From Gaeumannomyces sp. JS-464 (taxonomy: Eukaryota > Ascomycota > Sordariomycetes > Magnaporthales > Magnaporthaceae), in assembly GCA_002197995.1 (NCBI GenBank), contig NGZR01000001.1, positions 10,292,001 through 10,356,000 on the forward strand: 64,000 nucleotides of DNA, given 5' to 3'. Every line of letters starts with the position of its first letter. Within the stretch, counting starts at the first letter, position 1. The notes under the pieces were generated by a model that saw only the letters and a program-made list of their open reading frames with translations, was not told the DNA's origin and did no database searches. This document shows, piece after piece, positions 57,005 through 64,000 of this stretch. Position numbers and translations under genes: made by a program.

Positions 57005-58340
57005 CTAGGCAGAGGTGAGGTCAGGTGGCGTGGTGGCGTCCTTGGTCGGTGCGGCAGTCTTGTCGAGATCACCGACCCTCTTAGTATCTTCACCCACTGC
57101 TCCGATGTGGCTCATGTCGGGCTCGGCAAGGAACCAGCGGAGAATGTTCTTCCAATCCTCAAGCTTCTCCGCCCCTGTGACCACGCCGCCCTTGTTGTAG
57201 GTGAAGCCTTGATCGAAGTTCATGATGCGGGACTTGCGGATACGGAAACGGCCAGCCGGCTGGTCGATGTAGCCGTGAAGAACTCTAAGGTTCATGTCCG
57301 AGAAGGTGATGACAGTAACCTGGAGTTGGAAAATCAAGTCAGTTAGCGCGGTACAGGACTTGGCTTGCGAGCAGTAGCTATTAAGGAGACCTACAGGTAC
57401 AATGCGGGCGCTCAAATAAGGGATACCACATTCATCAGGGTTGCGCTGGCCACGCCGGTAATAGTCCATGTGGGGCTGGGGTTCTTGGTTCTCGGCAAAG
57501 CGCACGCTTGTTCAAGTGGGCCAAGGACATTACCTCGCCCACAGTCAGGGAATCCTCATGCAGGCGTGCGCGGGTACAAAGGTGCCCTTGAATGTGAGGC
57601 CTGGGGGTGTCGCGCCAGTAGCTAGGGAAGCCGGCGAGGGGAGATGTGTAGTTATAGACGCTGTAGTAGCTGAAGTGAGGCTCGTCGCGAGGTTTCGCCG
57701 CTGCGCACGATAGGAACTTGTAGCGCTCGGCATCGGTTGCGGTCCAACCGCTCTTGCTTCCGTCGATGCTGTAGCCAGAAGGCCACTGTTGAAGGTGGCG
57801 GCAAACGTCCCTCGCGGTCTCGAAGCGTCCGGGGCCGTCACCCTTGGCCGACAGACCAAATGGGACGCCGGCCCAGCTGTCGCCCCACCCGAGCGAGTTC
57901 CACGGCTTCGACGTCTGCATCCAACGCTTTAGGTCTCTAGTCGGAATGGGCCGAACGAACTGGAAACCAACGCCGCCATCACCTGCGCTCGGTGGCGCGT
58001 CGGATCCGAGGTCGAGGTCGGTGCAGGTTATCTTGAGCCGGGCGAGGTCCTCCAGGCTAAAATTCAGATCCCACTTCCCTGGCTGCTCCCTCTTGTACTT
58101 CTTCACCGCGGCGCCAAGCTCTTGGGCGAGCTTCAGAATGCTAAGAACATGCTGAGGAAAGCCTTTGTCGCTTTCGTCTTCGGGTCTGATAGCCCTCCTG
58201 GGAGAAGAGCCCGTGGACTGGAGGTCGGAAGACGACTGCGACACGGAGCGGGAGGACGAAGAGTCGACTGCAGAGGCCGACGACAGGTGTTCGGAAGGCG
58301 GAGGCGAGAGGGAAAGGCGGTTAGGCTTGGGGTTTCCCAT
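57005..58340 (-). CDS. hypothetical protein, 2 exons, one frameshift
   Basis: Exon 1 57395-58340 and exon 2 57005-57319 join across a 75-bp intron (GTAGGT...CTCCAG, branch CTAAC) as ARIVP-VTVITF. About 419 residues after removing one base near 57500, where HLNKR changes frame to RFAENQEPQPHMDYYRRG. The start at 58340 (MGNPKPNRLSLSPPP) was preferred over an in-frame ATG at 58481. The N-terminal 60 residues are Ser-rich and disordered. Later blocks are aromatic and well formed (QELGAAVKKYKREQPGKWDL, MDYYRRGQRNPDECGIPYLS, VLHGYIDQPAGRFRIRKSR, EDWKNILRWFLAEPDM). No signal peptide or membrane helix. Family not recognised. Confidence 0.65.
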
Positions 58341-59564
58341 GATGGCGTCGCGGTGGGAACAGTCCCAGCAACTTTCCAGGCCGCGAAGAGATGGAAGACA
58401 AGTGGAGGAGAGGAATCCCGAACGACTGGCGGTCAACGACGATTTTCTTTTTCTCGAGGAGGTTAGAGGTTGTTTGCACAAAGCCTGAGCGGGTGCGGTC
58501 GACGCGTGCTCCTCGGTTTCCCACGTGCATCGTTGCTTGGCTGATCAAACCCACCCCCGCACTGTGCTAGCCGTGGTGGGTGACAACACGGCATTGGCGT
58601 CTGCGCCGACTTACACCACAGTTGTCACCAGCATGCTGCTCCAGCAAGATGTTTGCAGCCAACCTTTTGTGCATTCCTAGCTAGCCCGCCTGCTACACTC
58701 TATGATGACTGCCCCTAGTCGGAGGAGGTATATAATTCTTCCTCTTTCTTCGCGGTTGCTCTTTCTGTGTCACAACGGCCGTAGCAGGCCGCAGAAGACC
58801 GCAGAAGAGCTTGGGCACAAACATGCAAACCACATCACGTAGACGTGCCTGGTAGGTAGGCAATCAACTTCCAGCTTCCAGCCCCGCCGAGAGATGGATG
58901 CAGATAGAGGGGCAGTTGCTTGTCGTAAACTTCCAGCTATTTCATCTATTATTTGATCCTTCACTTGATCGCCACGATCCCGTTGCCACTTGTAAATCTT
59001 CCTATCTTCCTACCTACCAAGGAAGCCTGCACTTTCTGACCATAGAGTCCCGGCACCACCTGATGCATCCCGCCTAGTCGTCATCAGGGTCCTGCCAAGC
59101 CATCGGGGTTCCTGCCTTGCTCTGACCTGCATCAGAGTACCTGTCGTCACGATGGCAGCTGGCGACGTCCCGCCAAGCAAGAAGGCATGGCTCAAGGCCA
59201 TCCAGAAGCATGGCCTCTCAGCCGAGCCGATCCACAGCGTGGCAGATGCCAGATCTGGATCTCTTCTATCGCCAGCGCAATTCCTTCTACCCCGAGCCCT
59301 TTGCTTGCGTCTAGCTGCTCCCGCGAAGCTGTCCACGCTGAAGCCGCCGTTGTGCACCCACGACATCGTCCAGAGGGCAGGAAAACTCATGGACGCTCTG
59401 CCAGGTTGGGGACAATACTTGGACGACATCGAACACGGCGATGTCAGCGACACCCGCCGCAACCTGTCGAGTCTCCAAGCCTTCGCCATCCCAAGGCAAT
59501 GGCAGGTACCGGCCCACCAAGTTCACGAACACACTACCGCCAGCCACATCAAGGGCAAACACTG
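58341..59564. other. intergenic; uncertain small open frame at 59152-59568 (+)
   Basis: About 1.2 kb. The plus-strand frame from 59152 (MAAGDVPPSKKAWLKAIQKH) is open for 138 codons but has no domain, changes character midway and overlaps the 3' end of the opposite membrane-protein gene. I could not support it as a gene. Confidence 0.4.
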
Positions 59565-61150
59565 CTAGCCAGAGCCGAAAACAAGAACAAGCTGGATCAG
59601 GCCAAGAAACGACTGCGCCGCGAACCCTACCATGGCGGACCACAGCAGCGATACAGACCCATACAAGACAATGGCCGCCACCGTGCATAGGCACACGAGA
59701 ACCGAAAACCCCCAGACGAGGTGCTTGGCCTCGGCCGCCAGGGCGCTGCGGAACTTGTCCGGAGACGCGAGCGGCGCCACGAGCTGGACCAGCAGCCCCA
59801 GGAGCTGCAGCATGGCGCTGGACACGAGGGCCCAGAAGTCGGCGTCGAACCAGCCGCCGCGTGCGTCCTCCAGCTGATGGAACCCGACGCACGCCGGCAG
59901 CAGCGCCAGCACCGTCACTGCCGTCGACAGCCCCATCAGCGTCGCCATGGACGCGCCCTGGCCTGTCGTTTCTGCAAAGGCCACGGCCACGTTCTGGCCT
60001 GCACGGGCGTCGCTGTCGTGAAGTTTCTCGTCCTCTGCTCTGGGTCTGGGCGTCGTCAGCGTGCTTCCATCGGTTGGCCGCGTTGGCCTAGCTGCCCAAA
60101 CAGCCGACTTACCGCCAGACGTCCATGTCGGGATCCGTCAGCCGCTGGTTCTCTGCACCGCCGAGCCGGGAGTCCTTGTCCTTGACAAGCGTCCAGGCCT
60201 CAAAGTAGTGCGCCTCCTCGAGAGCAGTCAGCCGCTGCCTCAACGCATCCAGCATCTCCTGGTCCAGTAGCATGCAGCCCGCCTCGTTAGTCTCCCCGAC
60301 GGCCACGGCGACCCTTATGCGGTCGCGCAGCAGCACGGCGCGCTCGACGACCTTTGCGAGGCGCAGCTCGGCCGACTGCAGGTTCGCGACGACGAGCGAG
60401 ATGTACTCCCCCTGCGTTCCGGGCGCCTGCTCCGGCAGCATCCCCAGCGACAGCTCAAAAGCGCCGGCGAGGTCCTCGCGCATGCGCCTGTGCACAATGT
60501 GCTGCTCGCTCAGCTCGGCGATGCGGCCCAGCAGCATGCGCGGCCAGAACTTGGCGGCGTTGGTCTCGCGCAGGATCGAGCCCAGCTGCCGCTCCGTCAG
60601 CTCGCTGAGCGGGTCGTAGTCGTCCGTGCCGGCCCCGTCCACGTCGATGCCCGAGTCCTTCTCCTTGGCCGCCGACAACTCCTTGTCCAGCCAGTCCGAA
60701 ATCGGGTGGATGCCCTCGTACCGCCGCCGGAAGTGGTGCTGAATATTCCGCGCTGGCTGTCGGACGAGGCGTCCTTGGTCAAGAAGAGCGTCGTCTCGAG
60801 GTCGAGGTCCAGCACGCAGTCGACGATGCGTCTCAAGTGCTGCAGACCTTTTCTGTGCGTCCGCGGATCTGGGTCTGTTAGCGGCCTGTTTCTATTTGCT
60901 TGTTCCGACCGAAAGTCTCACAAATACTCTGCAGCGCATCGGCACGTCTCGCCCCTGTTCGCCTGCGCAGGCTGACGTTGGCCAGTTTGGATCCTGGGGC
61001 GTCCGGGGCATACTGCCGGATGTCGCCAAAGGCATTTTGTGTCGCAGTGTCAGTCGTTGAGTAAAAGATACTAATCCGGTGGGTATTTGCCTTTTTGCGC
61101 TCATTGCTTCCCAGAAAGTAGCGAGACGGCGAGTTTATGTGAAGCGTCCT
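59565..61150 (-). CDS. fungal four-helix membrane protein, at least 3 exons, 5' end unresolved, one frameshift
   Basis: The last exon (59565-60045) encodes four membrane helices (MATLMGLSTAVTVLALLPAC, SSAMLQLLGLLVQLVAPLAS, WGFSVLVCLCTVAAIVLYGS and AQSFLGLIQLVLVFG). It follows a 67-bp intron (60046-60112, GTAAGT...CCCAG). The middle exon (60113 to about 60870) encodes a soluble alpha-helical region (LSELTERQLGSILRETNAAK, AWTLVKDKDSRLGG); its 5' part needs one base near 60745 (SQRGNIQHHFRRRYEGIHP). An upstream exon (ADALQSI joined to YPRTHRKGLQHLRR, with a GCTAAC branch intron) extends to about 61150, but no convincing start codon is found. Family not recognised; membrane location is clear. A broken copy of its helix region lies at 52929-53215. 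Confidence 0.6.
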
Positions 61151-63420
61151 ATCTAGCTTGCGTCATCTGCCAGGCCTCCGGGACCGGACTCCGCCCGCAG
61201 CTGAGGTTGCCCGGCTCAGCCTCACCTGTCAACCAATGCTTCCTAGAGGCCAGTCACCACGCCACCGTCGCTTCGGCGTGTTAGGCGCACTGAGACTAGC
61301 CGGCACCCCTCGCGATCATGTGCGCGCGGAAACTACCTCACGTGGCAGCTTAACCGATACCAAATAGCCTCTGCCATACCTAGACTGCGCATAGCCGGGT
61401 TCTTCGCTGCGCTGGCTGAGTGCCGTGGCTGCGACCTGGCCGGTTTGGAGGGCTCGTATCGTGGCTGCCCGGCTTTAAGCCCTGCTCACCGCGCTGCCGG
61501 CCAATGTAAAACCTTGCTTTCTTTTCAACTGGTTAATCGCCGGATACCGTAGCGCAATTAATAAGGATGGAAATATTGGTAAAGCGAGTGATGGCCAAAA
61601 TTAGCACTGCTTGATTTCTTTGCCGAATTGCTGGCGACAGTCCGCCCAGAAGCCGCTGGCGACTGTCCAGACTTCCGCCAATGTTAAAGTCAGCCTGGGC
61701 AGCTTGCCGGACCGTGGGCGATGCCGGCGACGTCGAGCCACCAGGCGACAACCCTCGGATCCTTTGTCACGATCGGCAACCCATCGTGTCGCTGAGACCT
61801 GAGGCTTGTTTTGCAATCCATCAAGCTGACCGCGGCAGCCACACAATCTTTCGATCCAGACCCCTATTCGCAGCGAACAAGGGAAGCTGAGGTCGGGCGG
61901 CCAAGTGTCTGTGGTATCGGCGAGCAGCGTTTATGGAAACACTCTGCCCGCCGACGTGTTCTCGCTGGCGCGGCAATTTCGGTTCGGATGCTTGAGATGT
62001 CGACACCTTGGTGAATCTTCGACGCTGGCCCAAGGGATACCCACGGAAAAGACTCGGCTCGCGACAACCCCTAATCTCCGGCACGCGCTGTCCTCTTCGT
62101 TCATCGGCCCGCCGGCGAGAGAATGATATGGTTGTTGTCTCGAGGTCCACACGATGGATATGCGGCGTCACTGTCGAGTGCGCCGACTGAAATCAGGGGC
62201 CAGCACCATGCCAGCCAGCCTTGACCGCCCTGCGCTCGGACAGCGCGCTTGCCCTGTCGAAGTTATTCAGATCCCGAGCGAGATACCCCGAGATGAAGAG
62301 GCCCCTTGGCACGTGCTTGACCCTACGGGGTTGCCAGGCATTGATGACATCAATTTGCAGTCTTGGCACTCCGGTCGCTTAGAGACGCTGAATCAGCACC
62401 AGGGTCCACAGCAGAACCCAAAGGGGTGCCATGTCGGGCCATAATGACGCCGGCATAGCAATCTGCTGCCCTTACCAATCCCCATCAAATCCTCACAAAT
62501 GCCATCTAGCAGAGGAATTCCGGTCCAAGAGGCCCGCAACACATGTCGCCGGTACCGACGATGCAATGATACGATATCACGCGGCTACGGTGTTCGTGGA
62601 CGATTTGGGGGCTGAGCTTGGTGACCATTGGTAATTCGAAAAAGGTTCTGCAAACTGACAGGATGGCAACTGGCCACAGCAGATGGCTAGGTGCCGGCCA
62701 CAGCATCAGCTCAGCGCCTAATGCTCGACGGGCCCGGAGTCTTGATTCTTGGCACGGCGGGGTCCAGTAGATTGCTCTGTCACCTCGACGCTGGCAGTCG
62801 CCGGAGCTGCCGCCACAAGATCTGGCTGTCGACTCCTACACAAGAAGAAAATTTCTAAACTGCTGCCTACAGACGGATCTTGCCCCTCTATGGGACGGCG
62901 ACAGTGGAGACCCAGGGACAGGGCATCAAGCGGGAGAGGCGTTAAAGCCGAGTTCAACCTCCGCCATTCCTTGCGATTCTGCTACCCCAGACGGCAAGAG
63001 GACGGAAGGAGCGGTCAGAAGTCAGAACTGAAAATGTTGTTCTGCATGGCCGGAGGAGCAAGCCAGCCTCCATACTCAGCAACCCCTGTCACCGGAGCCC
63101 CTCAGACTTAATCAGCAGCCGGCGACCTCGCCGAGGCGCCGAATCCCCACGCGCCACGCTGCAACGTCACGGCCCGCAGGCCTGACGAACGCTTTGTCAG
63201 TGTGGCTTGCCATGATGCAGCCAATTTCACGGTCTCCGGCGGGATGCTTGGCGGGCTGTCATCGTCGGTCGTCGTAGCTGGACAGTGCTGGATATTGGTA
63301 CTCCCGCTTGTTTGGCGTCAGTCGGGAGCCGCGTCAATGCTTTCGGACCTGTCTCCGGATGGCGTCTACACGTTGCCAGGGCGTCTCGTCGCCACTATAT
63401 CGCCTCGACCTGACGACTTG
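61151..63420. other. intergenic, no supported gene
   Basis: About 2.3 kb with only short, overlapping frames and no domains; contains the promoter of the isochorismatase-like gene at its right end and possibly the missing 5' exon of the membrane-protein gene at its left end. Confidence 0.45.
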
Positions 63421-63427
63421 TATAAAG
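63421..63427 (+). promoter_or_regulatory. TATA box of isochorismatase-like gene
   Basis: TATAAAG about 140 nt upstream of the ATG at 63566. Confidence 0.5.
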
Positions 63428-63565
63428 AGACGACGACCGTCGCCATCATGAGCTGCTTTGGACTTCTTCTCATCCACCAGCGCCTCCTGTCTCCTGCCTC
63501 TTGGAATCGAGTCGGATCTGCAAAGCCTGTGCCCCTTAGACCCTCCTAAGCCACCAACCGCAGCC

Positions 63566-64000
63566 ATGCAGTTCAACATGAAGACCGCCTTCACGGCTGT
63601 TACCCTCTTCGCGGCCTCTATGGTCAGCGCCGACTGTAAGGAGCCTTGGATCCCGCCTGATAAAGCCAAGCTGACCCCCGTAGCGTTCCCCTTTGAGCGC
63701 ATCAACAAGAACGACTCGATGCTCGTCATCCTGGACCTCCAGGTCGGCCTGTACAACCTGGCCCGCGACTTTGACGCAACCCTGTACAACAACGCCATGC
63801 TCGCGCACGCCGCCCTCGGCAAGGTCTTCAACCTGCCCGTCGTCATGACCACGTCGGCCGAGACCGGGCCCAACGGGCCCATGGCCAAGGAGATCCTCGA
63901 CATGTACCCCAACGTGTGTCGGTCGTCAAGCGCAACGGCGAGGTCGACGCCTGGGACAATGCCGAGTTCCGCGCCGCCGTTGAGGCCACGGGCAAGAAGC
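63566..64000 (+). CDS. secreted isochorismatase-family hydrolase, partial at window edge, one frameshift
   Basis: Exon 1 (63566-63635) encodes a signal peptide (MKTAFTAVTLFAASMVSAD preceded by MQFN). A 48-bp intron (63636-63683, branch CTGAC) leads to exon 2, which begins FPFERINKNDSMLVILDLQ. The Asp in VILDLQVGLYNLARD is the first residue of the isochorismatase/cysteine-hydrolase triad; the Lys and Cys lie beyond the window or further on. GKVFNLPVVMTTSAETGPNG is typical of the family. Around 63915 (AACGTGTGTCGG) the frame shifts; the conserved VVKRNGEVDAWDNAEFRAAV is read after a one-base correction. Secreted isochorismatases are known from plant-associated fungi as salicylate-lowering effectors; that role here is only a possibility. 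Confidence 0.82.
   Translation, partial: MQFNMKTAFTAVTLFAASMVSADCKEPWIPPDKAKLTPVAFPFERINKNDSMLVILDLQVGLYNLARDFDATLYNNAMLAHAALGKVFNLPVVMTTSAETGPNGPMAKEILDMYPNVCRSSSATARSTPGTMPSSAPPLRPRARS

Noticed and set aside
59152..59568. 138-codon plus-strand ORF
   Set aside because: No recognisable domain, overlaps the 3' end of the opposite gene, and neighbouring frames look equally plausible.

Overview
The window reads as nuclear DNA of a filamentous ascomycete (Pezizomycotina, most likely Sordariomycetes). Support: GC-rich coding sequence, short introns (about 48-95 bp, a few longer) with CTAAC/CTGAC branch sites, and families typical of these fungi: CFEM/Pth11-type receptors, a PL3 pectate lyase, a CHRD protein, a DUF3140 plus Hva1_TUDOR protein, several small secreted cysteine-rich proteins and an Argonaute. 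The host species cannot be named from the sequence alone.

Layout. 0.1-4.3 kb: a C2H2 zinc-finger protein with a probable GC-AG intron and a TVP38-type Golgi membrane protein. 5.6-14.6 kb: a run rich in secreted products (two small cysteine-rich proteins, a CBM18 chitin-binding protein, a CHRD-domain protein, a PL3 pectate lyase) and a cytoplasmic ABM-fold protein. 15.6-18.1 kb: a CFEM-containing seven-helix receptor. 19.8-20.6 kb: a third small secreted protein with a possible 9-nt exon. 20.9-22.4 kb: a poorly resolved gene. 22.8-26.5 kb: importin Kap123. 26.9-27.3 kb: a fourth small secreted protein. 28.5-34.7 kb: the DUF3140/TUDOR protein, a GNAT acetyltransferase and a second Pth11-like receptor. 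35.0 kb: an intron-containing tRNA-Thr(CGT). 35.6-37.9 kb: a ZIP zinc transporter. 39.1-42.3 kb: a long low-complexity, probably cytoplasmic or nuclear protein. 42.3-47.8 kb: a gene-poor stretch with a 16-bp minisatellite and very long homopolymers. 47.8-52.7 kb: a probable pseudogene and a full-length QDE-2-like Argonaute. 53-64 kb: a truncated duplicate of a membrane-protein gene, an FAH-family hydrolase, an SDR reductase, a hypothetical protein, the intact membrane-protein gene and, at the right edge, a secreted isochorismatase-family protein.

The secreted and surface proteins (pectate lyase, chitin-binding protein, CFEM receptor, Pth11-like receptor, four cysteine-rich small proteins) suggest a fungus that interacts with plants or other hosts. 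Nothing here forms a recognisable biosynthetic cluster.

One property cuts across the whole window. At least fourteen genes, including the conserved Kap123 (four times), need one-base corrections to keep an otherwise clearly conserved reading frame. The corrections sit mostly in short G/C runs and are mostly missing bases. This looks like residual consensus error rather than gene decay, and it matters for any annotation made from this sequence.
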